A stretch of 64,000 bases of DNA from Micromonospora lutea (GCF_016863535.1 NZ_BOPB01000026.1:99562-163561); one strand, 5' to 3'; counted from the first letter of the stretch, positions 1 to 8,548 are shown. Notes: generated from the sequence alone by a model not told the origin. Made by a program: numbers and translations.

Positions 1-576
1 GACCCGGGCGGTGGCGATGCCGGAGACCGCGGCCAGGTCCCGGTTCTGGACGACGGCCCGGATCCGGCGGCCCAGCGGGCTGAACCGCAGGGCGACGGTC
101 AGCGCGACGACCGCGCCACCGGCCAGGGCGAGGATGAACAGGCGGTTGTTGGCCACCGTGATGCCGCCGGGTAGTCCGATGTTGCCGGTCAGCAGGTCCG
201 GGGCGCGGGTCTGCACGTTCGGGCTGCCGAAGATGTCCCGGGCGAGCTGTTGCAGGATCAGTGACACCCCCCAGGTGACCAGCAGGGTGTCCAGCGGGCG
301 GGCGTAGAGGCGGCGGATCAGCAGGGTCTCCAGCAGCACGCCCATCGCGCCGGCCACCACGAAGGCGACCGGCAGAGCGATCAGCAGCGACCAGCCGGCC
401 GCGGTGATGACCTGTTGCAGGACGTAGGTGGTGTAGGCCCCGGCCATGATGAACTCGCCGTGAGCCATGTTGATCACGCCCATCTGGCCGAAGGTGAGGG
501 CCAGGCCGAGCGCGATGAGCAGCAGCACCGCTCCGATGCTGACGCCGGTGAAGAGTTGACCGAAGAGAACTGTCAC
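1..576 (-). CDS. urtB: Urea ABC transporter permease UrtB (3' end outside window)
   Basis: This is the N-terminal part of one of the two membrane permeases of the UrtABCDE high-affinity urea importer (LivH-type fold). The reading frame starts at a GTG and encodes a hydrophobic protein with the family stretch LGLALTFGQMGVINMAHGEF near residue 25, and later RRIRAVVQNRDLAAVSGI. It runs off the left edge, so about 190 codons are visible. It lies 71 bp downstream of urtA on the same strand, with a strong hairpin between them, so the two are probably one operon with unequal expression. Assignment to UrtB rather than a branched-chain amino-acid permease rests on the urtA and urease context. Confidence 0.9.
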   Translation of the reverse strand, partial: MTVLFGQLFTGVSIGAVLLLIALGLALTFGQMGVINMAHGEFIMAGAYTTYVLQQVITAAGWSLLIALPVAFVVAGAMGVLLETLLIRRLYARPLDTLLVTWGVSLILQQLARDIFGSPNVQTRAPDLLTGNIGLPGGITVANNRLFILALAGGAVVALTVALRFSPLGRRIRAVVQNRDLAAVSGIATARV

Positions 577-603
577 GGTGCGTACTCCGAACTGGTGGTG
601 GGG

Positions 604-638
604 CGGTTCGGGCGGAACCGGGGGTTCCGCCCGAACCG
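604..638 (-). terminator. Intercistronic hairpin between urtA and urtB
   Basis: A perfect 16-bp inverted repeat (arms 604-619 and 623-638, three-base loop) lies between the urtA stop and the urtB start. There is no T-tract. In binding-protein operons such a hairpin usually stabilises the upstream message or partly terminates, raising binding protein over permease. That role is inferred from position. Confidence 0.7.
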
Positions 639-647
639 GGTGACGCC

Positions 648-1892
648 CTAGCTCAGGCCACCGGCCCACGGGTAGCTCTTGAGGAACGGGTCGGGGGTGA
701 TCGGTTGGCCGGAGTTCCAGACCTCGGTGATCAGTCCGTCCGCGCCGACCTTGCCGACGCGCGCCGTCTTGGCGATGTGCTGGGTGGCACCGTCCACGGT
801 GACCAGTCCTTCGGGCGCCTCGAAGGTGATGCCGTCGGCGGCCCCACGGACCTTCTCCACGTCGAAGGCGCCGGCCTTCTCCACCATCGCCTTCCACAGG
901 TGGACCGAGACGTACGCGGCCTCCATCGGGTCGCTGGTCGGCTTGTCCGCCCCGAACTTGGCCTTGTACGCCGCGACGAACTTCTCGTTCGTCGCCCCGG
1001 GCGTGGTCTGGTAGTAGTTCCAGGCGGTCAACTGGCCCTCCAGGTACTGGGTGCCGATGCTCTTGACCTCCTCCTCGGCGATCGACACCGACACCACCGG
1101 CATGCTGGCGGCGGTCAACCCGGCGGACTTGTACTCCTTGAAGAACGCCACGTTGCTGTCACCGTTGAGGGTGTTGAAGACCGCGTCCGCGCCGGAGGAC
1201 TTCACCTTGTTGGTGATGGTGCCGAATTCGGTGGAGCCCAGCGGGGCGTAGTCCTCCCCCAACACCTTCATCCCGTTGGCCTCCGCGTACGCCTTGATGA
1301 TCTTGTTTGCGGTACGCGGGAAGACGTAGTCGGAGCCGACGAGGTAGAGCGAGGTGGCGCCCTGGGCCTTGAGGTAGTCCAGGCCGGGGACGATCTGCTG
1401 GTTCGTGGTGGCCCCGGTGTAGAAGATGTACGGCGACTGCTCCAGCCCCTCGTACTGCACCGGGTAGAACAGCAGCGCCTTGTTCTTCTCGAACACCGGC
1501 TTCACGGCCTTGCGGCTGGCCGAGGTCCAGCAGCCGAAGACCGCCGCCACCCGGTCCTCCCGGATCAGCTTCTCGGCCTTCTCCGCGAAGGTCGGCCAGT
1601 CCGAGGCGCCGTCCTCGCCGACGGGTTCGATCTTCTTGCCGAGCACGCCGCCGGCCGCGTTGATCTCCTCGATCGCCAGCATGATGGAATCCCGGACGGT
1701 CACCTCGCTGATGGCCATCGTGCCGGAGAGGGAGTTCAGCAGGCCCACCTTCACGGTGTCGCCGGAGATGTCGGCGCTGACGCCCGCTGCGGTGTTGCCG
1801 TCGGTGGTCTTGCTGCCGCACGCGGCCATCGCGGCCACGGCGACCAGGGTCAAGGCACCCGCCAGGATGCGGCGGCCCCGGATCGATGTCAT
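648..1892 (-). CDS. urtA: Urea ABC transporter substrate-binding lipoprotein UrtA
   Basis: This is the extracytoplasmic receptor that captures urea and delivers it to UrtBC. The ATG start is preceded by an AGGGAGA ribosome site six bases upstream; a longer upstream reading frame has no signal peptide at its start. The first 25 residues form a lipoprotein signal ending in the lipobox AMAAC, followed by a flexible linker. The mature part has UrtA hallmarks: VKVGLLNSLSGTMAISE, a conserved AVFGCWTSASRKAVKPVFE segment, LLFYPVQYEGLEQSPYIFYTG and YAAYVSVHLWK-like text near the C terminus. About 414 aa, normal for the family. It is upstream of urtB in the same orientation and has a GlnR-like box in its promoter region. 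Confidence 0.95.
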   Translation of the reverse strand: MTSIRGRRILAGALTLVAVAAMAACGSKTTDGNTAAGVSADISGDTVKVGLLNSLSGTMAISEVTVRDSIMLAIEEINAAGGVLGKKIEPVGEDGASDWPTFAEKAEKLIREDRVAAVFGCWTSASRKAVKPVFEKNKALLFYPVQYEGLEQSPYIFYTGATTNQQIVPGLDYLKAQGATSLYLVGSDYVFPRTANKIIKAYAEANGMKVLGEDYAPLGSTEFGTITNKVKSSGADAVFNTLNGDSNVAFFKEYKSAGLTAASMPVVSVSIAEEEVKSIGTQYLEGQLTAWNYYQTTPGATNEKFVAAYKAKFGADKPTSDPMEAAYVSVHLWKAMVEKAGAFDVEKVRGAADGITFEAPEGLVTVDGATQHIAKTARVGKVGADGLITEVWNSGQPITPDPFLKSYPWAGGLS

Positions 1893-2074
1893 CAAGTCTC
1901 CCTGCGTCGCGCGTACGTCATCAGTGCCGGGAACGGTCGTCGGCCCCGGTTCGGAATGCGGATCTGTCCAGCTGCGGTGCGGTCCGTCGAACATTGCGCA
2001 CTGCCCGACACGGCGGGTGGACACCGATCGGGTGGCGATTCGGATATCGGGCAGGGAAAGCTTCGATCCGCTTC

Positions 2075-2112
2075 ATTACGCGGGTGTTTCCCGGTCCTCA
2101 ATAGGCTGTTTC
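2075..2112 (-). promoter_or_regulatory. GlnR-like box upstream of urtA
   Basis: On the minus strand GAAAC occurs at 2112-2108 and again at 2090-2086, exactly 22 bp apart, followed by GTAAT at 2079-2075, 11 bp further on. This 11-bp phasing matches the actinobacterial GlnR pattern (GTnAC-n6-GAAAC repeats) that controls nitrogen genes including urea uptake. The middle half-site is poor (TTGAG). The box is about 190 bp upstream of the urtA start. The rest of 1893-2349 shows only the terminator at 2257-2276. Confidence 0.45.
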
Positions 2113-2256
2113 CGCTGGCCGCAGTCTGGCCACAGTCGCCGATCGGGAACAGAAAATGCCGGCACCCCGCCGGGGAAAATCGGCGGAATGGCACCGGCAA
2201 ACGATTTCAGGCCGCGGTCCGCAGCACTTTCCGTCCTTCGTCGGACGGTTGGTGAT

Positions 2257-2276
2257 ATCCGGCTCGACAGCCGGAT
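2257..2276 (-). terminator. Putative terminator of the UrtA/AmiC-like gene
   Basis: ATCCGGCT and AGCCGGAT form an 8-bp perfect stem with a four-base loop, about 75 bp beyond the stop codon of the upstream minus-strand gene. It lacks a U-tract, which is common for actinobacterial terminators. Confidence 0.4.
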
Positions 2277-2349
2277 CCTTCACGCAGGAAGCATCTTATG
2301 GGTCGGGTCGGTCGACCTGTCAAGGCACGGTCCGATCACACCGGAGGGA

Positions 2350-3477
2350 TCACAGTTCGGTCAGGACGCTGAAGTCCAGGCCGACGGCCTCGGCCAGATA
2401 GATGCGTTGGCGCACGTGCCGGCGGCGCAGCCGCAACTCGCCCCTCGGCCCGTCGTACGACACCACGTCGGCGGAGGCCTCCACCGCCCGTACGTCCAGC
2501 GTGCCGGCCTTGGCGATCAACGCGGCCAGGAGCATCACACCCTCGTAACAGGACTCGCCGAGGCTGCCCAGTGGGGGCGCCTCCAACCCGAAGCGGCGGC
2601 CGAAACTCCCGTGGAAGTCCAGGTTCTCCTGAGTCACCAGGCCGGCGAAGAAACCCGCCGTGCTGAACAGCCCACGGGTGCTGGCGGCGCCGCTGGCGAG
2701 CAGCATGTTCTCGTCCATCAGGGTGCTCAGGCGCAGGCACCGTTGGTCCAGTCCGGCAGCCGCGAACGCCCGGTTGAACCGCACCGCGTCCGCCCCCACG
2801 AGCAGCACGAGCACCGCGTCGGCGTCGCTGTGTTCGATGCGGCGCAGCACCTCGACGTAATCGTGCGTCTCCAACGGCAGGAAATGCTGACCGACGACGC
2901 GACCACCGCTGCGCAGCGCGTACCGGTGCGCCGCCCGGGTCGTCCGGCGCGGCCACACGTAGTCGTTGCCGACCACGAACCAGCGCCGCACCCCGAGATC
3001 CCCGGCCAGCACCCGCATCGCCGGCCACAGCTGCGCGTCCGGTGTCTCGCTGGTCAGGAAGACACCCTCGGTACGCTCACCCCCCTCGTACAGGGCGGTG
3101 TAGACGTACGGCACCCGATGCGCGACGCGCGGGGCCACCGCCTGGCGTACCGAGGAGATGTGCCAGCCGGTGACGCCCTGCACCGCGCCCACCGACACCA
3201 GCGCCTCCACCTCGGCGGCCACCTCGGCCGGCGGCGCTCCACCGTCGACGGGCACCAGCCGCAGTTCGCGGCCGAGCACCCCGCCCCGCCGATTGATCTC
3301 CTCCACCGCCAGTTGGGCGCAGAGTTCACAGCTCGGGCCGAACATGCCAGCCGGCCCGCGCATCGGGTACACCAGGGCGACACTGACCACGCCGCGGTCG
3401 ACGGTCAACCAGGACGCCCCGGCGGTGATGCTCTCCCCCGCCTGCGGACGCCCGGACCCCGGTGCCGGCGCGGACAT
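2350..3477 (-). CDS. Cytosolic UrtA/AmiC-like periplasmic-binding-fold protein
   Basis: A type I periplasmic-binding-fold protein of the UrtA/AmiC/FmdD class: VALVYPMRGPAGMFGPSCEL at the start, VEEINRRGGVLGRELRLV, a VGAVQGVTGWHISSVRQAV segment, WFVVGNDYVWPRRTTRAAH in the middle and SYEGVMLLAALIAKAGTLDV-like text near the end. Unlike UrtA it has no signal peptide or lipobox (N terminus MSAPAPGSGRPQ), so it should stay in the cytosol, as AmiC, the amide sensor of Pseudomonas, does. Start options are the ATG used here, a GTG six bases upstream or an ATG at 3516. It is divergent from a MarR gene 97 bp away and next to urea transport and urease genes. It is probably a sensor of urea or short amides, or less likely an orphan transporter component. 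Confidence 0.75.
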   Translation of the reverse strand: MSAPAPGSGRPQAGESITAGASWLTVDRGVVSVALVYPMRGPAGMFGPSCELCAQLAVEEINRRGGVLGRELRLVPVDGGAPPAEVAAEVEALVSVGAVQGVTGWHISSVRQAVAPRVAHRVPYVYTALYEGGERTEGVFLTSETPDAQLWPAMRVLAGDLGVRRWFVVGNDYVWPRRTTRAAHRYALRSGGRVVGQHFLPLETHDYVEVLRRIEHSDADAVLVLLVGADAVRFNRAFAAAGLDQRCLRLSTLMDENMLLASGAASTRGLFSTAGFFAGLVTQENLDFHGSFGRRFGLEAPPLGSLGESCYEGVMLLAALIAKAGTLDVRAVEASADVVSYDGPRGELRLRRRHVRQRIYLAEAVGLDFSVLTEL

Positions 3478-3573
3478 GAACACATGGTGGCCAACGCCGC
3501 TGGTGAAGACCAGCACTCCCCAGCCAGCGGGACATCTCGTTACGATGACCGCAACTCGCGAGGCGGGAGTGCC

Positions 3574-4017
3574 ATGTCAGACCTGCCCCATTCCGCAGCC
3601 GACCTGCTACCCCTGCTGACCCGCGCCGAGCGGCTGCTCTCGCGCCGGGTCGGCGCAGTGCTCGCCACCGAGTCGCTCAGCATCGAGGCGTGGCGGGTGC
3701 TCTGCCTGCTCGCCGACGGCCTCGGGCACCCGATGAGCGAGGTCGCCGCCGAAACGTCGCTGCCGCCCGGCACCCTGACCAAGCTGGTCGACCAGCTCGT
3801 CGACCGCAACCTCGTGTTCCGCCGGGTCGACCCGCTCGACCGCCGTCGCATCCGCGCCTACCTCACCGCCCGGGGCCGCCGCGAGCACGAGCGGATCGAC
3901 GCGGACATCCGCACCGACCTGGCCGAGTTCGACACGTCGAGAGACGGCGACCTGGCCGGGCTGCTCGATGCCCTGATCACCCGTCTGCACAGTCGCCGCG
4001 CCCCGACTCCGGTCTGA
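3574..4017 (+). CDS. MarR family transcriptional regulator
   Basis: A 147-aa winged-helix regulator. The MarR core is visible: LSIEAWRVLCLLADGLGHPMSEVAAE, the recognition helix around PPGTLTKLVDQLVDRNLVFR and the wing RRVDPLDRRRIRAYLTARG, followed by a dimerisation helix. The ATG has a GGCGGGAG ribosome site five bases upstream. It is transcribed away from the UrtA/AmiC-like gene, and its last 41 bp overlap the end of ureD on the opposite strand. Placement suggests control of the receptor gene, of urease, or of both. The ligand is unknown. Confidence 0.88.
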   Translation: MSDLPHSAADLLPLLTRAERLLSRRVGAVLATESLSIEAWRVLCLLADGLGHPMSEVAAETSLPPGTLTKLVDQLVDRNLVFRRVDPLDRRRIRAYLTARGRREHERIDADIRTDLAEFDTSRDGDLAGLLDALITRLHSRRAPTPV

Positions 4018-4759
4018 CACCGAGCAGTTCCGCGGTCCTGGTATCCGGTTCGAGGTACCGCCGGAGGGTGTGCGCGTCCGGTGCGGTGGCGCTCCACAGG
4101 GTCGCCGGGCCACCGGCCAGCGGCAGCCGGGCGTGGGTCGGCCACACCGCCGGTGGCTCGGGTGGCCGGGTCGGGTCCACGACCAGCAGCGAGCCGGTGG
4201 CCGGTGCACCGGCCAGCACCGCCGGACCGGCCCAGCCGGGCGCGTTCGGCCCGACCGCCAGGGACTGCCGCAGCAATGGCCGGCCGGCCAGATCGACCCA
4301 CGTGTTGATCTCGACGTCGCCCGGCTGCTCGCCGTGCCGGCCGCAGATCAGCTCGTCGCGCCAGTGCAGCGTGCCGCCCGCCGCAACGTCGACTTGCGCG
4401 TCGGCCACATGCGCGCAGCCCGCCGCCGCGACCAGTTGCTCGGGTAGCCAGTGCAGGACGGCCTGCTCCGACACGCTCGCCCGGACCAGCATCCGGGACA
4501 CCGCGCCGGGGCGACCGGGCAGCGCGATCGAGGCGGCCACGGTGTGCACCCGGACGCGCGCGCCCTGGTCGACCTCGATCTCCAGCCGCAGGTCGTCGCC
4601 GGCGAGCGGCCCGGCCGCACCGCCGACGACGTACACCGTGACGCCACCGTCCGACGCCGGGACCTGGCGCAGCAGCAGCGGGCTCTCCCCGCGCAGCTCG
4701 GCCAGGGTGGTGCGGCCGTGCCGGTCGGCGCGGGCCACCAGCCGGGCGGTGGCCCGCAT
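3977..4759 (-). CDS. ureD: Urease accessory protein UreD
   Basis: UreD (UreH) is the scaffold that joins UreF and UreG on apo-urease during nickel insertion. The 260-aa product shows the expected pattern of a basic start (MRATARLVARADRHGRTTLAELRGESPLLLRQ), VGGAAGPLAGDDLRLEIEVDQGA, and LPEQLVAAAGCAHVADAQVDVAAG, then DELICGRHGE. It is the last gene of the operon; its ATG overlaps the ureG stop by one base (TGATG). Its 3' end overlaps the convergent marR gene. UreD is the least conserved urease protein, but the operon position makes the call firm. Confidence 0.93.
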   Translation of the reverse strand: MRATARLVARADRHGRTTLAELRGESPLLLRQVPASDGGVTVYVVGGAAGPLAGDDLRLEIEVDQGARVRVHTVAASIALPGRPGAVSRMLVRASVSEQAVLHWLPEQLVAAAGCAHVADAQVDVAAGGTLHWRDELICGRHGEQPGDVEINTWVDLAGRPLLRQSLAVGPNAPGWAGPAVLAGAPATGSLLVVDPTRPPEPPAVWPTHARLPLAGGPATLWSATAPDAHTLRRYLEPDTRTAELLGVRPESGRGDCADG

Positions 4760-5496
4760 CAGGCCTGCCCGGCGGGTACCGGGTGGTCCGCGTGCGCGGT
4801 CGCGGACCGGTGGTGGGCCAGTTCGTGACGGATCCAGCCGGCGACCCGGGTCGCCAGCGGGTCCTCGGTGATCGACTGGAACACCGTGGGCAGGTCGCCC
4901 CGGCGGGCACGCGCGTCGCGGTCCATCACCGACAGGTCGGCACCGACCATCGATGCCAGGTCCGTCTTGTTGATGACCAGCAGGTCGGCGGCGGTCACCC
5001 CGGGGCCGCCCTTGCGGGGCACCTTGTCACCGCCGGCCACGTCCACCACGAAGATCTGCCGGTCGACCAACCCTCGGCTGAACGTGGCGGTCAGGTTGTC
5101 GCCGCCACTCTCCACCAGCACCAGATCCAGTGGTCCCAGCGCCTCGATCAGTTCGTCGATGGCGTCGAGGTTCGCGCCGATGTCGTCGCGGATGGCGGTG
5201 TGCGGGCAGCAGCCCGTCTCGACCGCCCGGATCCGAGCGGGGTCGAGCACCCCGGCCCGCTTGAGGAAGTCGGCGTCCTCGGTGGTGTAGATGTCGTTGG
5301 TCACCACACCGAGCCGCAGCTCGTCGGCGAAGGCCCGGCACAGCGCCGCGACCAGTGCGGTCTTGCCGGAGCCGACCGGCCCTCCGATGCCGACCCGCAG
5401 CGCCCGCGCCGCGGCGGGCAGCGGGGCGTGCGGGTCGACCCCCGGCTCGGGGTGGGTGTGGGGAACGGACTCGTCGTGGTCGAATTCAGGACGCAA
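4759..5496 (-). CDS. ureG: Urease accessory GTPase UreG
   Basis: UreG is the SIMIBI-class GTPase that carries nickel and powers its delivery to the urease active site. The P-loop GGPVGSGKT lies near residue 38, followed by VTNDIYTTEDADFL, the metal motif ETGCCPHTAIRDD, the switch LVLVESGGDNL, and the base motif VINKTDLA. I chose a TTG start because GGGAGG lies eight bases upstream and it overlaps ureF by only 11 bp; ATGs at 5520 and 5532 are possible but enter further into ureF. The N terminus carries a short His-containing segment (HTHPEP), and no ureE is present, as is usual in actinobacteria. Confidence 0.95.
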   Translation of the reverse strand: MRPEFDHDESVPHTHPEPGVDPHAPLPAAARALRVGIGGPVGSGKTALVAALCRAFADELRLGVVTNDIYTTEDADFLKRAGVLDPARIRAVETGCCPHTAIRDDIGANLDAIDELIEALGPLDLVLVESGGDNLTATFSRGLVDRQIFVVDVAGGDKVPRKGGPGVTAADLLVINKTDLASMVGADLSVMDRDARARRGDLPTVFQSITEDPLATRVAGWIRHELAHHRSATAHADHPVPAGQA

Positions 5497-6226
5497 AGAG
5501 ACGCACCTCCCAGGTGACATGCGCTTCGGCATGGATGTCGGCGAGCGGAGCGGCGGCGGCCGGCAGCCGTTCCGGTGGTTGTTCGGCGGCCCGCGCCGCC
5601 CGCGCCGCGACGGCGTCGCAGTCTCCGGCGAGCCGCACCAGCAGTGCCTGGACCTGGTACGGGTCCAGGCCGAGCAGACGTACGGCGGCGCTGGCCGAAC
5701 CGGTCACCGTCGCGTAGGCGGCGACCGTGGCCACCTGTCCCGGTTCGAGACCGGCGGCGACGCCGACCAGCCCCAGCACCAGCGGCTGGTGCGGACCGTC
5801 CGAGGTGGCGGGCAGGTCGTCGAAGGTCGCCTGCGGCCAGATCTCCCGGCCCGCCCGGCGCAGCGCCCGGCCCTGCCGGCGGGAGACCGTCCGCTGGGCC
5901 GGCGAGGCGGTCCGGGCGTCCAACTCGGCGTCGAGCCGGGCGAGCGCGGCGCGACGCGCGACACCGAGGTGGGTGAGCTCCGCCGGTCGGTGGCCGTCGA
6001 CCGCCGACGGGCCCGGGGAGCCGCTGGCCGCCCGGCAGGATGCCGCGGCGAAGGCCGCCGCGACCAGGCCGGCGGTGGCGAGCCGCCCGCGCAGGTACTC
6101 CCCCAGCGTGGCGAGATCCCTGACCCGACCGGCGGCGACGGCCGCCTCCAACCCGGCGGAGTGGGCGTGCGCCCCGGCCGGGAAGCGCCCATCGGCGAGG
6201 AGCAGCAGCATCGTCGGGGTGGCCAT
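5486..6226 (-). CDS. ureF: Urease accessory protein UreF
   Basis: An all-alpha accessory protein that acts as a checkpoint for UreG GTPase activity during urease maturation. The 246-aa product begins MATPTMLLLLADGRFPAGAHAHSAGLEAA, the normal UreF opening (LLLLSDGRFPSGGHAHSGG-type). It continues with helical, Ala-rich sequence and LVLGLVGVAAGLEPGQVATVAAYATVTG, and ends HVTWEVRLFAS. Its ATG overlaps the ureC stop by one base. Confidence 0.94.
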   Translation of the reverse strand: MATPTMLLLLADGRFPAGAHAHSAGLEAAVAAGRVRDLATLGEYLRGRLATAGLVAAAFAAASCRAASGSPGPSAVDGHRPAELTHLGVARRAALARLDAELDARTASPAQRTVSRRQGRALRRAGREIWPQATFDDLPATSDGPHQPLVLGLVGVAAGLEPGQVATVAAYATVTGSASAAVRLLGLDPYQVQALLVRLAGDCDAVAARAARAAEQPPERLPAAAAPLADIHAEAHVTWEVRLFAS

Positions 6227-7929
6227 CAGAACAGGAAGTAGCGCTGGGCCATGGGCAGTTCGGCCACCGGGTCGGGTTCGACCACCACGCCGTCGATGCG
6301 GACGGTGAAGGTGTCCGGGTCGACCTCGATCCGCGGCAGCGCGCCGTTCTCCGGCAGATCCGTCTTGCCCCGGGACCGCACGTCGGTCACCGGCACCACC
6401 CGGCGTCGCACGTCCAGCCGCAGTCCGGCCTCCAGCGCGGCGGGGGCCACGAAGGCCAGGCTGGTGGCGGCGGCCGCACCGCCGTACGCGCCGAACATCG
6501 GCCGGGGCAGCATCGGCTGCGGGGTCGGGATCGAGGCGTTCGCGTCACCCAGCTGGGCGTACGCGATCATGCCGCCCTTGATGACCAGGTGCGGGCGTAC
6601 GCCGAAGAAGGCCGGCTCCCACAGCACCAGGTCGGCGAGCTTACCCGGCTCCACCGACCCGATCTCGTGGTCGAGACCGTTGGCCATCGCCGCGCAGATG
6701 GTGTACTTCGCGACGTACCGGCGGGCCCGGTGGTTGTCGGCGGCGCCGTCGCCGGGCAGCGTGCCCACCCTGGCCTTCATCACGTGCGCGCTCTGCCAGG
6801 TACGCAGCACGATCTCCCCGATCCGGCCCATCGCCTGCGAGTCGGAGCCGATGATGGAGATCGCGCCGAGGTCGTGCAGCAGGTCCTCGGCGGCCATCGT
6901 GGATGGCCGGATCCGGCTTTCGGCGAAGGCCAGATCCTCCGGCACCGCCGGGTTGAGGTGGTGGCAGACCATCAGCATGTCGAGGTGCTCGGCGAGGGTG
7001 TTGCGGGTGTACGGGCGGGTCGGGTTGGTCGACGAGGGCAGCACGTTCGGCTCACCGGCGACGGTGATGATGTCCGGCGCGTGCCCGCCACCGGCACCCT
7101 CGGTGTGGTACGAGTGGATCGCCCGACCGCCGATCGCGCGCAGCGTGTCGGCGACGAACCCGGCCTCGTTCAGGGTGTCGGTGTGGATGGAGACCTGCAC
7201 GCCGGAGGCGTCCGCCACCCGCAGGCAGGCGTCGATCGCCGCTGGGGTGGTGCCCCAGTCCTCGTGCAGCTTGAAGCCGCCCGCCCCGGCTCGCAGCTGC
7301 TCCCACAGCGCCTCCTCGGAGACGGTGTTGCCCTTGCCGAGCAGCAGGACGTTGACCGGAAACGTGTCAAGGGCCTCGTGCATCCGGGCCAGGTGCCAGG
7401 CGTTCGGGGTGACGGTGGTGGCCCGGGTACCCTCGGCCGGGCCGGTGCCACCGCCGACCAGCGTGGTGACCCCGCTGGCGAGGGCCTCGGTGACGATCTG
7501 TGGGCAGATGAAGTGCACGTGGGTGTCGACCGCCCCGGCGGTGAGGATCCGGCCGTTGCCGGCAATCACCTCGGTGGCCGGGCCGATGACCAGCTCCGGA
7601 TGGACACCGTCCATGGTGTCCGGATTGCCGGCCCGACCCAGCGCCACGATCCGGCCGTCCCGCAAGCCCACGTCGGCCTTCACCACCCCCCAGTGGTCGA
7701 GGACGACCGCCCCGGTGATGACGGTGTCCAGCGCGCCTTCGGCGCGGGTCGCCCGGGACTGGCCCATCGACTCGCGGATCACCTTGCCGCCGCCGAAGAC
7801 CGCCTCGTCGCCGCCGGCACAGTGGTCGTGCTCGACCTCGATCAACAGGTTGGTGTCGGCCAGCCGGATCCGGTCGCCGGTGCTGGGTCCGTACAGGGCG
7901 ACGTACCGGTCCCGGTCCACGGTGCTCAT
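6226..7929 (-). CDS. ureC: Urease subunit alpha UreC
   Basis: The catalytic subunit of urease, which hydrolyses urea to ammonia and carbamate at a dinuclear nickel centre. It is 567 aa, full length. All active-site residues are present in the usual spacing: H137 and H139 (THVHF), the carbamylated K220 with H222 (GGFKLHEDWG), H249 (SIHTDTLNE), H275 (SYHTEGAGG), the mobile-flap C322 with H323 (MVCHHLNP), and the nickel ligand D363 (GSDSQAMGR). The ATG overlaps the ureB stop (ATGA); the longer open frame upstream belongs to the ureB region. Product should be active once nickel is inserted. Confidence 0.98.
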   Translation of the reverse strand: MSTVDRDRYVALYGPSTGDRIRLADTNLLIEVEHDHCAGGDEAVFGGGKVIRESMGQSRATRAEGALDTVITGAVVLDHWGVVKADVGLRDGRIVALGRAGNPDTMDGVHPELVIGPATEVIAGNGRILTAGAVDTHVHFICPQIVTEALASGVTTLVGGGTGPAEGTRATTVTPNAWHLARMHEALDTFPVNVLLLGKGNTVSEEALWEQLRAGAGGFKLHEDWGTTPAAIDACLRVADASGVQVSIHTDTLNEAGFVADTLRAIGGRAIHSYHTEGAGGGHAPDIITVAGEPNVLPSSTNPTRPYTRNTLAEHLDMLMVCHHLNPAVPEDLAFAESRIRPSTMAAEDLLHDLGAISIIGSDSQAMGRIGEIVLRTWQSAHVMKARVGTLPGDGAADNHRARRYVAKYTICAAMANGLDHEIGSVEPGKLADLVLWEPAFFGVRPHLVIKGGMIAYAQLGDANASIPTPQPMLPRPMFGAYGGAAAATSLAFVAPAALEAGLRLDVRRRVVPVTDVRSRGKTDLPENGALPRIEVDPDTFTVRIDGVVVEPDPVAELPMAQRYFLF

Positions 7930-8249
7930 GCCGTCCGTCCTTCGTCCAGCGCTCCCGCGCACTCGCCACGCAGACCCGGCACGATCCGTGCGCCACCCAG
8001 CGGCACCAGATCCACCGGGCGGCTCACGCCCGGCTCGAAACGCACCGAGGTCCCGGCCGGTACGGCGAGCCGCTGCCCCCAGGCGGCGTCCCGATCGAAG
8101 TCCAGCGCCGGGTTGGCCTCGGCGAAGTGGTAGTGCGACCCGACCTGCACCGGCCGGTCACCAGTGTTGACCACCGTCACCACCGTCACCGGCCGCCCGG
8201 CGTTGATCTCGACGGGTCCGGTCGCCGGCAGGATCTCCCCGGGGATCAC
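7926..8249 (-). CDS. ureB: Urease subunit beta UreB
   Basis: The small beta subunit of the three-subunit bacterial urease (UreABC)3. The 107-aa product starts at GTG (IPGEILPATGPVEINAGR) and contains the signature VTVVNTGDRPVQVGSHYHFAEANPALDFDR and AVPAGTSVRFEPG. The GTG start overlaps the ureA stop by four bases (GTGA) and the stop overlaps ureC, so the three subunits are translationally coupled. A longer open frame reaching 8765 in this phase is non-coding upstream of the GTG. Confidence 0.96.
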   Translation of the reverse strand: MIPGEILPATGPVEINAGRPVTVVTVVNTGDRPVQVGSHYHFAEANPALDFDRDAAWGQRLAVPAGTSVRFEPGVSRPVDLVPLGGARIVPGLRGECAGALDEGRTA

Positions 8250-8548
8250 GGGATCGGGTGGTGCACCGTCACCAACTTGGTGCCGTCCGGGAACGTCGCC
8301 TCCACCTGCACCTCCCTCAGCAACTCGGGGATGCCGTCCTGCACGTCGTCGCGGCTGAGCACGGTACGGCCGGCGGCCATCAGATCGACCACGGACGCAC
8401 CGTCGCGCGCCCCTTCGAGCAGGAAAGCGGTGATCACCGCGACGGCTTCCGGATAGTTGAGGCGCAGGCCGCGCTCGCGGCGACGCCGGGCGACATCGGC
8501 CGCCACATGAACGAGCAGGCGGTCCTGCTCGTGGGGGGTGAGATACAC
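8246..8548 (-). CDS. ureA: Urease subunit gamma UreA
   Basis: The gamma subunit, first gene of the urease operon. It is 100 aa, as expected. The GTG start has GGGAG five bases upstream; the sequence then reads YLTPHEQDRLLVHVAADVAR, the classical UreA opening. NYPEAVAVITAFLLEGARDG, VLSRDDVQDGIPELLREVQVE and FPDGTKLVTVHHPI complete the family pattern. Regulation is not obvious: no clear GlnR box is visible in the 5' region. Confidence 0.97.
   Translation of the reverse strand: MYLTPHEQDRLLVHVAADVARRRRERGLRLNYPEAVAVITAFLLEGARDGASVVDLMAAGRTVLSRDDVQDGIPELLREVQVEATFPDGTKLVTVHHPIP

Noticed and set aside
705..2255. Long plus-strand open frame of over 500 codons
   Set aside because: It is antisense to urtA, Val/Gly/Leu/Arg-repetitive and without a ribosome site; a typical shadow frame of high-GC coding DNA.
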